Assembly (NCBI GenBank): GCA_031283915.1
Contig: JAITAY010000373.1
Span: 1 to 7,523, forward strand
Reading direction: 5' to 3'
Source of the DNA: Tannerella sp.
GTDB lineage: Bacteria > Bacteroidota > Bacteroidia > Bacteroidales > Tannerellaceae
Length of the DNA: 7,523 nt
Under the pieces are notes generated by a model. That model was not told where the DNA came from. It was given only the letters and a program-made list of their open reading frames with translations, and made no database searches. How positions within the stretch are numbered: the first letter of the stretch is position 1; every line of letters starts with the position of its first letter. A program made the translations under genes and the position numbers. Shown one piece after another: positions 1 through 7,254 of this stretch.

Positions 1-216
1 GCCTTTTAGCGCTTAACTTGATGACATTGAGTTAAAACTGACGGCAATCGGGGGAATGGGGCTAAAGCCCTGCGGAGGCATGGCCGGATAGACTGTTACA
101 CGGTATCTATTGCTCAGCCCTTCATTTCGGTTACTCGCCTTATTCGTTGATAAAGCCTTTTTGGGGGATACCCACACGATTGGTTATAGAGCCAAAACTT
201 TTTTCATTTCACGCAC
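1..216. other. Non-coding leader region with small hairpins
   Basis: I find no convincing gene here; all forward frames carry early stops and the reverse strand shows no ORF of note. Two small inverted repeats are visible: TTAACT (13-18) with AGTTAA (30-35) around an 11-base loop, and GGGC (59-62) with GCCC (67-70) around TAAA. The first 70 bases have the look of the edge of a repeated or mobile element in Bacteroidales, but this is an impression that I cannot confirm without a search. No tRNA-like cloverleaf was found. The upstream gene lies outside the window. Confidence 0.4.
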
Positions 217-247
217 TTGGAAATCCTGTGGTATTCATCTAATTTTG
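217..247 (+). promoter_or_regulatory. Bacteroides-type promoter of the ABC-F gene
   Basis: TTG at 217-219 is followed by a 20-base spacer and TAATTTTG at 240-247. The latter is a perfect match to the Bacteroidetes -7 consensus TAnnTTTG, and the spacing fits the usual 19-21 bases to the -33 TTG element. Transcription would start near base 254, leaving a leader of only about a dozen bases before the ATG at 267. There is no Shine-Dalgarno sequence in that leader, as is usual in this phylum. Confidence 0.75.
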
Positions 248-266
248 CACCCTCATTGCATGTGAT

Positions 267-2201
267 ATGATTTCAATAGAAAGATTAACGGTTGAGTTTG
301 GCGGGTTTACACTTTTCGATGCGGTTTCGTTTGTCATAAACAAAAAAGATCGCATTGCTCTGGTCGGCAAAAACGGAGCGGGCAAGTCTACGCTGTTGAG
401 AATCCTGGCCGGTTTGCAGAGACCTTCTGGCGGCGTGGTCGGCATCTCCGGGGAGACGACCATCGGCTATCTGCCGCAGCAGATGGAACTGCCCGGCGAA
501 CGGACGGTACGCGCCGAAGCGGAACGGGCATTCGAGCATCTTCACCGGATGGAAAATGAAATAAACCGCTTGAACGAAGCGCTGGTTACGCGAACGGATT
601 ATGAATCGGAGGATTTCCACAAACTGATTGACCGGATGACGTCGCTCTCCGAACAGTTCCAGATGGCGGGCGGACTGAATTATCAGGCCGAACTGGAACG
701 TACCCTGACGGGACTGGGTTTTACGCAGGAAGATTTCGAGCGGTCGACGTCCGAGTTCAGCGGCGGATGGCGGATGCGCATCGAACTGGCCAAGCTGCTG
801 CTCCGCCGTCCGGACGTATTGCTGCTGGACGAGCCGACCAACCACCTGGATATTGAATCCATCCAGTGGCTCGAAATGTTCATCGCCACGCGCGCCAATG
901 CCGTGATGCTGGTTTCGCACGACCGCGCCTTTATCAACAACACGACGCAGCGAACCATCGAGATTGAACTGGGGAAAATCTATGACTACAAAGTGAAATA
1001 TGCCGATTATGTGGAGCTTCGCAAGGAACGGCGCGAACAGCAACTGCGTGCATACGAGAATCAACAGAAAAAAATAGCCGAAACGGAGGAGTTTATCGAG
1101 CGCTTTCGCTACAAAGCGACCAAAGCCGTACAGGTGCAGTCGCGCATCAAGCAACTGGCAAAAATCGAACGGATCGAAGTGGACGAACTGGATGCGACGC
1201 GCTTGAGGCTGAAATTCCCGCCTGCGCCCCATTCGGGCGCTTATCCGGTGATTGCGGAGGGACTGGCCAAGTGGTACGGCGAACACCGGGTCTTTTCGGA
1301 CGTCGACTTTACCATCCACCGGGGCGACAAGGTGGCGTTTGTCGGGAAAAACGGCGAAGGGAAATCGACTCTGGTCAAATGCATCATGGGCGAGATTGAT
1401 TACCGGGGACGGCTGACCCTGGGCTATCAGGTAAAAATCGGGTATTTCGCGCAGAACCAGGCGGAACTGCTGGATGAATCCAAAACCGTCTTCGACACGA
1501 TCGACGACGTGGCACAGGGCGAGGTACGTACCAAAATCAGGGATTTGCTGGGCGCGTTCATGTTTGGCGGCGAGGCGTCGGACAAGAAGGTGAGCGTGCT
1601 TTCCGGAGGCGAACGGAGCCGGCTGGCGATGATTCGCCTGTTGCTGGCGCCGGTGAACCTGCTGATCCTCGACGAGCCGACCAATCACCTGGACATGCGT
1701 TCAAAGGATGTGCTGAAAAGCGCCTTGCGTGATTTCGACGGAACGCTGATCGTGGTTTCGCACGACCGCGAATTTCTCGACGGACTGGTGGACAAAGTCT
1801 ATGAATTTGGACACGGACAGGTAAGGGAACATCTGGGCGGTATTTATGAGTTTCTGGAACGAAAGAAAATCGAGAGTCTGCAGGCGCTGGAATATCGAAC
1901 CGCCCCAGGCAAACCGCCGGAAGCGTCGCTTTCCGTCTCTCCGTCTTCCAGACTTCCTCATGGAACGCAAAAGGAACAAAACCGTCTGATCAGGCGTCTG
2001 GAAAAAGCCATTGCCGACACCGAACGGGAAATTGCGCGGCTGGAACATGCCGTCGCCGAGCTGGAAACACGCCTGTCTACGCCCGAAGGCACTGCGGATG
2101 TTGCCCTGTACGGTGAATATGAAACGCTGAAACGGGCATTGTCCGGAGCGATGGATCAGTGGACGGAACAGACTCTGGAACGGGAAGGTTTGTCACCTTA
2201 A
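267..2201 (+). CDS. ABC-F family ATPase (ribosome-associated, Uup-like)
   Basis: This 644-residue protein has two ABC ATPase domains and no membrane segments, the hallmark of the ABC-F family, whose members act on the ribosome rather than in transport. Domain 1 has Walker A GKNGAGKST (34-42), signature FSGGW (164-168), Walker B ending in LLLDEPTNHLD (185-195) and the switch His in SHDR (217-220). Domain 2 has GKNGEGKST (360-368), LSGGE (445-449), LILDEPTNHLD (466-476) and SHDRE (498-502). The charged linker between domains, about 232-320, corresponds to the ABC_tran_Xtn segment that reaches the tRNA and peptidyl-transferase region in known members. A Lys/Glu-rich C-terminal segment (about 567-640) is predicted to be a coiled coil, as in Uup, which also binds DNA. 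The start is the first ATG after an in-frame stop at 240-242 and sits just behind a good promoter. All catalytic residues are intact. I infer a housekeeping translation factor; a role in antibiotic resistance cannot be excluded from sequence alone, but nothing favours it. Confidence 0.95.
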   Translation: MISIERLTVEFGGFTLFDAVSFVINKKDRIALVGKNGAGKSTLLRILAGLQRPSGGVVGISGETTIGYLPQQMELPGERTVRAEAERAFEHLHRMENEINRLNEALVTRTDYESEDFHKLIDRMTSLSEQFQMAGGLNYQAELERTLTGLGFTQEDFERSTSEFSGGWRMRIELAKLLLRRPDVLLLDEPTNHLDIESIQWLEMFIATRANAVMLVSHDRAFINNTTQRTIEIELGKIYDYKVKYADYVELRKERREQQLRAYENQQKKIAETEEFIERFRYKATKAVQVQSRIKQLAKIERIEVDELDATRLRLKFPPAPHSGAYPVIAEGLAKWYGEHRVFSDVDFTIHRGDKVAFVGKNGEGKSTLVKCIMGEIDYRGRLTLGYQVKIGYFAQNQAELLDESKTVFDTIDDVAQGEVRTKIRDLLGAFMFGGEASDKKVSVLSGGERSRLAMIRLLLAPVNLLILDEPTNHLDMRSKDVLKSALRDFDGTLIVVSHDREFLDGLVDKVYEFGHGQVREHLGGIYEFLERKKIESLQALEYRTAPGKPPEASLSVSPSSRLPHGTQKEQNRLIRRLEKAIADTEREIARLEHAVAELETRLSTPEGTADVALYGEYETLKRALSGAMDQWTEQTLEREGLSP

Positions 2202-2218
2202 AATCAGAAAAAAAACAG

Positions 2219-2266
2219 ACGGATTCATGTCATACAATTTTTGGGGTGTATACTCCGTTATCTTTT
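2219..2266 (+). terminator. Possible rho-independent terminator after ABC-F gene
   Basis: ACGGA (2219-2223) pairs with TCCGT (2254-2258). An inner stem pairs GT-ATACA (2229-2236, one bulged C at 2231) with TGTATAC (2247-2253) around a 10-base loop. The stem is followed by TATCTTTT, a T-rich but imperfect tail. It lies 18 bases after the ABC-F stop and before rdgB, where a terminator would be expected. The stem is AT-rich and interrupted, so the call is tentative. Confidence 0.4.
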
Positions 2267-2302
2267 CAAAAAAACGGAATTTAGAATAGAAAATATTTAC
2301 TT

Positions 2303-2908
2303 ATGAGAATGATTGTTTTCGCAACCAATAATGAGAACAAATTAAAGGAAGTCAAGGCAATGCTTCCTTCGGATATTCGCCTGGTCAGTCTGTCCGACCT
2401 GCACTATCACCATACGCTTACGGAGACGGCCGATACGCTGGAGGAAAATGCATTGCAAAAGGCGCGGTTCGTCCGCCGGAAGTTCGGATACGACTGCTTT
2501 GCCGACGACACCGGACTGGAAGTAGATGCGCTGGACGGGCAGCCGGGCGTTTATTCGGCACGTTATGCCGGGGAGGAGTGCGACAGCTATGCCAACGTAC
2601 AGAAACTGCTCCGGAATCTGTCCGGAACAACCAACCGGCGCGCCCATTTCAGGACGGTCATCGCACTGATTCTGGGAGATGAAGAGCATCTGTTCGAGGG
2701 CGTGATCCACGGACAAATCACGCATTCCATGCGGGGAAGCAAAGGCTTCGGCTATGATCCGGTTTTTGTTCCCGACAAGCACACGGAAACGTTTGCCGAA
2801 ATGACGGACGCCGCCAAGAACACAGCCAGCCATCGTGCACAAGCCGTCAAGAAACTGGCAGCTTTCCTGACAGCCGTCCGGAAACAAATGAACAGCGCAC
2901 GACGATGA
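2303..2908 (+). CDS. rdgB: RdgB/HAM1 non-canonical purine NTP pyrophosphatase
   Basis: This enzyme hydrolyses dITP, ITP and XTP to the monophosphate and pyrophosphate, keeping deaminated purines out of DNA and RNA; it is cytosolic and usually a homodimer. The 201 residues match the family's usual length of about 200. Conserved motifs appear in order: FATNNENK (6-13), binding the triphosphate; Glu41 in the TETADTLEENA stretch; FADDTGLEVDAL (66-77) with the catalytic and metal-binding acidic pair Asp68/Asp69; GVYSARYAG (82-90); GSKGFGYDPVF (145-155), for base recognition; and the terminal SHRAQAVKKL (176-185). The start at 2303 gives the usual short lead before the FATNN strand; Met3 at 2309 is an equally possible start. 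The upstream region is A-rich with no Shine-Dalgarno site. Its stop codon overlaps the start of porZ (ATGA), so the two are likely translated together from one message. Confidence 0.97.
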   Translation: MRMIVFATNNENKLKEVKAMLPSDIRLVSLSDLHYHHTLTETADTLEENALQKARFVRRKFGYDCFADDTGLEVDALDGQPGVYSARYAGEECDSYANVQKLLRNLSGTTNRRAHFRTVIALILGDEEHLFEGVIHGQITHSMRGSKGFGYDPVFVPDKHTETFAEMTDAAKNTASHRAQAVKKLAAFLTAVRKQMNSARR

Positions 2909-5250
2909 ACAGGAGGTGGTCAATGAATGCGCCGGGCGTTCTGTTATCTCTGCTTGTTCTGCTGTCTGTCTGCCGGCCGCTCAACGCACAGCGCACAGGC
3001 GAGTGGCATTCCTGGCCGGCGATGTGGCAGACTGAGAACGTAGCCGAAACCCCCCGCCAAGTGTTTGCCGTCGCAAACGGGACACTGTACAGCTACGGGA
3101 AAGAAGACAGTCGCGTGACCATTTATTCCAAACAAACCGGATTGCACGACACGGACATCCAGTGGATCGGATACAATGCCGCCGCAAAAACGCTGCTCAT
3201 CATCTACCGGAATGGAAACATCGACTTGATGAGCGACGAAGGACTCCACAACCTGCCTTACCTGAAAAATACGACCGCTATTCGCGACAAGGAGATTTAT
3301 GACATTTATTTCCATAACGAAAATGCGTATGTGGCTGCCAAATTCGGAATCATGGTCATCCGGCTGGACAGGAAGGAAATTGCCGAAACCTACAAACTGG
3401 ACATGGCTGTATACGGCGTTTGCATACAGGGAGGAACCATCTTTGCCTCCACCGAAAACGGTCTCCTCAAAGCATCCCTGAACGATAACCTGCCCGATGT
3501 GCATAACTGGAACGCGCAGCCGTTGCCTTCCGAATTTAATGCAAAGAATATCCGTCAGTTATGCGAGTTTGAAGGGAAACTCTGTTTTCGGATAAACGGT
3601 AGCGGCGTATACTTTCTGGAGCCGGGAGGCGAAGTCAAAACACTGTTGAAACATACGCAACTGACCGGTCTGAAACAGATGGCCGATCGGCTGGTTACGC
3701 ACACGTCTTCCGGTTTATACCTGTTCGAATCGCTGAACCGTTACGAGACCGTCAGTCCGGGAACCGTCAACGACGTCTCCAGCCTGACGAATGACGGAAC
3801 ATACTGGCTTGCCTCCGGCGTCTCCGGCCTGACCGCTGTCCGGAGAAAAACAGCAAACGAGTACGAAACAGTTGTTTCCGGTCTCAACCTCGAAGGCCCG
3901 AAACGAAACCTCGCCGGATTCCTGAAGTTCCACAACGGAAAGTTATGGATAGCCGGCGGCGGACGTTCCAAAACCACCCGTTACCGTAATCCGGGAACAC
4001 TGATGACCTTTCAGAACGGAGCCTGGTTCAACTTCGACGAAACGACGGTCAACCGGCAAGTCGGGTTTACCTGTCTGGACTATACCGCCGTTGTGATTGA
4101 CCCTGACGACGAGACACACTTCTTCGTCGGTACCTGTGGCGAAGGCGTGCTGGAATTTAAGGACAATGCTTTCGTCCGGTTGTATGACAACAAAAACAGC
4201 GCCCTGCAAACCGGTCTTCCCGGAAGTCAGGAAATGCATTACATCCGCGTACAGGGTTTCAGCTACGACCAGAACAAGAATCTTTGGATGACAAACAGCG
4301 AAGTCAACAACGGGATTGTGGTTCGGAAGGCTGACGGTACATGGATTTCGCTCTATTATCCCGGCATCACTCAAGCCTATTTTGTCGATCAGATTCTGAT
4401 CACCTCCAAAGGCCACAAATGGGTCAACGTGCCCCACAGCAGTATTTCGCCCGGTATCCTTGTCTTTGACGACAAAGGCACGCTGGAGGATGCTTCGGAC
4501 GATGTCGCCAATTATTTCCCGTCGTTCAAAGGCGCCTCCGGCAGTGCCGTGGACGCCAGCGCCTACTATTGCATGGTCGAGGATTTGAAGGGGGAAATCT
4601 GGATCGGCACCAACAAGGGGCCGATTATCTGTTCGACGCCGGCGCGTGCGATTGAAAATCCGGACAACCTCTATTGTACCCAGATTATACGGGTGGACGA
4701 AACGGACAGCGAACAGCGGTATTATTTCCTGAACGGCGAGGAGGTACATGCCATCGCGGTGGACGGCGGTAACCGGAAATGGATCGGAACGACCGGTTCG
4801 GGCGTCTTTCTGGTCAGTCCGGACGGTTCGGAAACGCTCCTCCATTTCAATACGGACAACTCGCCGCTCTATTCCAACAACATCCTCAGCATTGCCATCA
4901 ACCAGCAGACGGGCGAAGTCTTTTTCGGTACCGACAAGGGACTGATTTCCTATCAAGGCGAGGCCACAGCAGCCAGCGAACATTATTCCGACGTATATGC
5001 CTATCCCAATCCGGTGCGGCTGGCGGTCGACGATCAGGTGATCATCACCGGATTGGTCGCCGATTCCAATGTGAAAATCACCGATGTCTCCGGCAACCTG
5101 ATTTATCAGGGCCGGTCGGCCGGCGGACAACTGGCGTGGAACTGCCGTAACCGGAGCGGCCACCGCGTGGCAACGGGCATCTATCTGGTACTGGCTTCGG
5201 CTCCCGGCGGCGGGGAAAGTGCGGTCGCAAAGATTGCCGTTGTACAATAA
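2905..5250 (+). CDS. porZ: PorZ, T9SS attachment-complex beta-propeller protein
   Basis: In P. gingivalis, PorZ is a surface protein of the type IX secretion attachment complex (with PorU, PorV and PorQ); it binds anionic LPS and helps the PorU sortase join it to cargo. Residues 1-28 form a signal peptide: Arg3-Arg4, a Leu-rich core (12-22), and likely cleavage after LNA28. Cys23 lies in LLSVC, which is a poor lipobox, so a lipoprotein is unlikely. The part after the signal peptide (about 38-320) resembles the PorZ N-terminal propeller (NGNIDLM, HNENAYVAAKFGIMVIRLD). Later blades show the propeller motif WIGT..G at 566-572 and 626-631 and FGTDKG at 674-679. The last roughly 85 residues are a T9SS C-terminal signal domain, with YPNPV at 700-704 and GIYLV near the end. 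The length of 781 is close to that of the P. gingivalis protein. It overlaps rdgB by 4 bases. The start may instead be Met7 (base 2923), which follows a clear AGGAGG; Met1 is kept because it supplies the basic n-region. It could be another PorZ-like propeller protein, but the full architecture fits. Confidence 0.9.
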   Translation: MNRRWSMNAPGVLLSLLVLLSVCRPLNAQRTGEWHSWPAMWQTENVAETPRQVFAVANGTLYSYGKEDSRVTIYSKQTGLHDTDIQWIGYNAAAKTLLIIYRNGNIDLMSDEGLHNLPYLKNTTAIRDKEIYDIYFHNENAYVAAKFGIMVIRLDRKEIAETYKLDMAVYGVCIQGGTIFASTENGLLKASLNDNLPDVHNWNAQPLPSEFNAKNIRQLCEFEGKLCFRINGSGVYFLEPGGEVKTLLKHTQLTGLKQMADRLVTHTSSGLYLFESLNRYETVSPGTVNDVSSLTNDGTYWLASGVSGLTAVRRKTANEYETVVSGLNLEGPKRNLAGFLKFHNGKLWIAGGGRSKTTRYRNPGTLMTFQNGAWFNFDETTVNRQVGFTCLDYTAVVIDPDDETHFFVGTCGEGVLEFKDNAFVRLYDNKNSALQTGLPGSQEMHYIRVQGFSYDQNKNLWMTNSEVNNGIVVRKADGTWISLYYPGITQAYFVDQILITSKGHKWVNVPHSSISPGILVFDDKGTLEDASDDVANYFPSFKGASGSAVDASAYYCMVEDLKGEIWIGTNKGPIICSTPARAIENPDNLYCTQIIRVDETDSEQRYYFLNGEEVHAIAVDGGNRKWIGTTGSGVFLVSPDGSETLLHFNTDNSPLYSNNILSIAINQQTGEVFFGTDKGLISYQGEATAASEHYSDVYAYPNPVRLAVDDQVIITGLVADSNVKITDVSGNLIYQGRSAGGQLAWNCRNRSGHRVATGIYLVLASAPGGGESAVAKIAVVQ
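2911..2916 (+). promoter_or_regulatory. Shine-Dalgarno AGGAGG before internal porZ ATG
   Basis: A perfect AGGAGG lies six bases before the in-frame ATG at 2923 (Met7 of porZ). Such sites are rare in Bacteroidota and none of the other genes here has one. It may set the true start at Met7, help re-initiation of ribosomes leaving rdgB (stop at 2906-2908), or be a chance product of the Arg-Arg-Trp-like codons in another frame. Starting at Met7 would leave a signal peptide without a basic n-region, which argues against it. Confidence 0.4.
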
Positions 5251-5270
5251 TCGTAAATGCCGGACGTATC

Positions 5271-6128
5271 ATGTCATTCCTGAAAAAATTAAAGTACGGC
5301 TACATCTGGCGGCGCATCTTCGTGGAACGGCTCACGGAACCGCTCCATCTGAATCTGCTTGCCGTTTTTGTTTTTCTGTTTGGCTCCTATCGTTCCAAAA
5401 TCGCCTTCGATTTGATCCTTCGCCAGCAACATGCATTCGGCTTGCTGAAAGCGGCTGACCGAGCTTCCCGACTGGGTCTGAAAGCGGTCAGTGTCATTGA
5501 ATTTGGCGTAGCGGCAGGCGCAGGACTGATGAATATCCAACGAATTGCCCGCCGGATTGCGAAAATCACCGGTATCCGGTTCGACATCTACGGCTTCGAC
5601 AACGTCGCCGGTATGCCTCCCCACAGGGATTACCGGGACCATCCCGATTTGTACCGCGAAGGCGATTTCCCCATGAATTATGATTTGCTGCGGAAAAAGC
5701 TGCATCCCGATGTTCGCATGATGCAGGGAAATATTAAAGACCGGCTGAAAGCTTTCTTCGAAATACTTGCACCGGATGCGCCCGTCGGATTTGTGTCGGT
5801 CGATGTGGACTATTATTCCTCGACAGCCGACGCCCTGACGGTGTTTGACGGCGATCCGGCAAATTACTTAGACCTGGTTTATCTGTATTTCGATGACATT
5901 CACAGAGAAGAACACAATCATCGTTGCGGCGAACTACTGGCCATTGATGAATTTAATGACCGGCATGACAAACGGATCATTGAGCCGCCTGTTTTCCTGG
6001 CCAACCGGCGGGTATTCAAACAGGCGGCTTGGCTGAAGCATATTTATTTCCTGCATGTACTGGATCACAGACACCGGAACGAGGCACATGCCGGGGAGTT
6101 CCAAACGTTAGACAATCCCTATTTGTGA
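5271..6128 (+). CDS. Class I SAM-dependent methyltransferase-like protein (TylF/MycF-like fold)
   Basis: This 285-residue protein has the layout of class I SAM-dependent methyltransferases related to the TylF/MycF sugar O-methyltransferases. Motif I, IEFGVAAGAG (76-85), follows a strand and would bind SAM. YGFDNVAGMP (107-116) resembles the GFD..EGLP motif II. GFVSVDVDYYSST (173-185) and LYFDDIH (205-211) resemble the acidic D.D.Y.ST and DD motifs that hold the metal ion in TylF-type enzymes, with Asp178, Asp180, Asp208 and Asp209 as candidates. The N-terminal part is basic (KKLK, WRR) and has a short hydrophobic run at about 28-40 (LNLLAVFVFLFGSY) that may contact the membrane or form part of the core. 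The substrate is unknown; a sugar or glycan is plausible given the acyltransferase 7 bases downstream and porZ 20 bases upstream. I do not know a gene name. The ATG has no Shine-Dalgarno site, and no other start is suggested by the fold. Confidence 0.82.
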   Translation: MSFLKKLKYGYIWRRIFVERLTEPLHLNLLAVFVFLFGSYRSKIAFDLILRQQHAFGLLKAADRASRLGLKAVSVIEFGVAAGAGLMNIQRIARRIAKITGIRFDIYGFDNVAGMPPHRDYRDHPDLYREGDFPMNYDLLRKKLHPDVRMMQGNIKDRLKAFFEILAPDAPVGFVSVDVDYYSSTADALTVFDGDPANYLDLVYLYFDDIHREEHNHRCGELLAIDEFNDRHDKRIIEPPVFLANRRVFKQAAWLKHIYFLHVLDHRHRNEAHAGEFQTLDNPYL

Positions 6129-6135
6129 CTTTTGC

Positions 6136-7194
6136 ATGTCCGTCCAGCCTGTTTTCTCTCCGGAGGTTGCCAAAAGAAACGGATTTGATTTTCTGCGACT
6201 GTTTTTTGCCTTTTCGGTGTTTATGGCTCATTTTGGAGAATTGGCTTCCATCTCCGTGTGGTGGCCGGTTTCTTCGGCGATGGGTGTGGCCGGTTTCTTT
6301 ATTATCAGCGGCTTCCTGATCACAAGAAGTTATTACCGGAGCGCTGGCCTCCGGGATTATTGCCTGAAACGCATCCGGCGGATTGTGCCGGCGTACGTCC
6401 TGGTCGTAGTAGCCTGTGCGCTGCTTCTGTCTTTAGTAAGCACGCTTCCTGCACAAGCGTATTTTACGGACAAAGACTTTTATACGTATTTGGTCGCCAA
6501 TCTATCTTTCATGAATTTTCTCCAGCCCGTATTGCCCGGCGTATTTACGGATAACGCCTTTCCTTACATCAACGGCGCTTTGTGGACGATCAAAGTGGAA
6601 TTGGCTCTGTATGCGTTTGTTCCATTACTGGCGCTTTTCCTGCGGCGGCGACCCGGCTTCGTTCTGGGTACAGTATATGTCTTGTCCTGTTTGTTCGATC
6701 ACACCATGTCATTTCTTTACGAATCTTCCGGAAACGAACTGTACCTGATACTGGAACGACAGTTTCTGGGACAAATCCGTTTTTTCGTCGCGGGCATCGT
6801 TCTTCTGTTCTATTTCGATTTCATCACGAAACGCCATGTCCGGTGGCTCCTGCCCGGGGCTGCCATTATTTTTCTGTTGAGGTATTTTTTTATCGGGCAC
6901 TGGATGATTGAACCGGTATACCCGATAGCGTTTGCCGTGCTGATTGTGTCGTTTGCCTGTTATTTCGGGAAACTGGCGGTCGTGTCACGTTACGGCGATT
7001 TTTCATACGGGTTCTACCTGTATCATTATCCGGTGATACAATTGTTTTTATGCGTAGACTGGATGAGAAATCATCCGGCCTGCTTGTTCCTGATTTGTTT
7101 TTGTACCGTTTCAGGGCTTGCCTGTCTCTCCTGGCACTTGCTGGAAAAACGTATCCTTCGGCGCAATGCGTCGCAGGAAAGGCAGCAGCCTTGA
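6136..7194 (+). CDS. Acyltransferase-3 family integral membrane O-acyltransferase
   Basis: Members of this family (OafA, NodX, WecH and relatives) transfer acetyl or other acyl groups onto sugars of surface polysaccharides, lipopolysaccharide or peptidoglycan, working in the inner membrane. The 352 residues match the stand-alone acyltransferase domain. Motifs: FDFLRLFFAFSVFMAHF (17-33) with the conserved Arg21 and the likely catalytic His32 in the first helix; GVAGFFIISGFLITRSY (50-66); a basic KRIRRIVPAY (78-87); GALWTIKVELALY (147-159), the counterpart of the LW.L..E motif with Glu155; YGDFSYGFYLYHYPV (286-300) with His297; and SWHLLEK (332-338) in the last helix. About ten hydrophobic segments are visible. 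There is no SGNH domain, so it is the single-domain type. It begins 7 bases after the methyltransferase stop and appears to be the last gene of the cluster. The sequence looks richer in T than its neighbours, which partly reflects its hydrophobic residues. The acyl group and acceptor cannot be told from sequence. Confidence 0.92.
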   Translation: MSVQPVFSPEVAKRNGFDFLRLFFAFSVFMAHFGELASISVWWPVSSAMGVAGFFIISGFLITRSYYRSAGLRDYCLKRIRRIVPAYVLVVVACALLLSLVSTLPAQAYFTDKDFYTYLVANLSFMNFLQPVLPGVFTDNAFPYINGALWTIKVELALYAFVPLLALFLRRRPGFVLGTVYVLSCLFDHTMSFLYESSGNELYLILERQFLGQIRFFVAGIVLLFYFDFITKRHVRWLLPGAAIIFLLRYFFIGHWMIEPVYPIAFAVLIVSFACYFGKLAVVSRYGDFSYGFYLYHYPVIQLFLCVDWMRNHPACLFLICFCTVSGLACLSWHLLEKRILRRNASQERQQP

Positions 7195-7254
7195 TTCCGC
7201 CAATTGCAGGGCAGCAAAAAATCAAGCGTCACAGAGCCGGGAAAAGGCAAAGTA
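7195..7254. other. Intergenic stretch after the acyltransferase
   Basis: No gene and no clear terminator hairpin is visible between the acyltransferase stop and the repeat array. An overlapping reading frame that continues to 7352 runs through the repeats, whose 22-base period is not a multiple of three, so it is not regarded as coding. Confidence 0.5.

Noticed and set aside
285..1688. Long open frame (467 codons) on the reverse strand opposite the ABC-F gene
   Set aside because: It lies wholly opposite a gene with clear catalytic motifs, its translation has no recognisable domain, and such antisense frames arise from codon bias in GC-richer genes.
2241..2266. Promoter for rdgB (TTG at 2241-2243, TATCTTTT at 2259-2266)
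   Set aside because: The -7-like element has one mismatch and the spacer is only 15 bases instead of about 20; the same bases also form the tail of the possible terminator.
2964..2975. Lipobox in the PorZ signal peptide
   Set aside because: The residues before Cys23 are L-S-V, and Val at -1 is not accepted in lipoprotein signals; the cleavage site after LNA28 fits better.
3943..5247. Long open frame (434 codons) on the reverse strand opposite porZ
   Set aside because: It is fully antisense to a gene with a signal peptide, propeller motifs and a T9SS signal domain, and shows no family features of its own.
6120..6127. Promoter for the acyltransferase gene (TATTTGTG)
   Set aside because: It matches seven of eight positions, but there is no TTG about 20 bases upstream, and the 7-base gap favours co-transcription with the methyltransferase gene.
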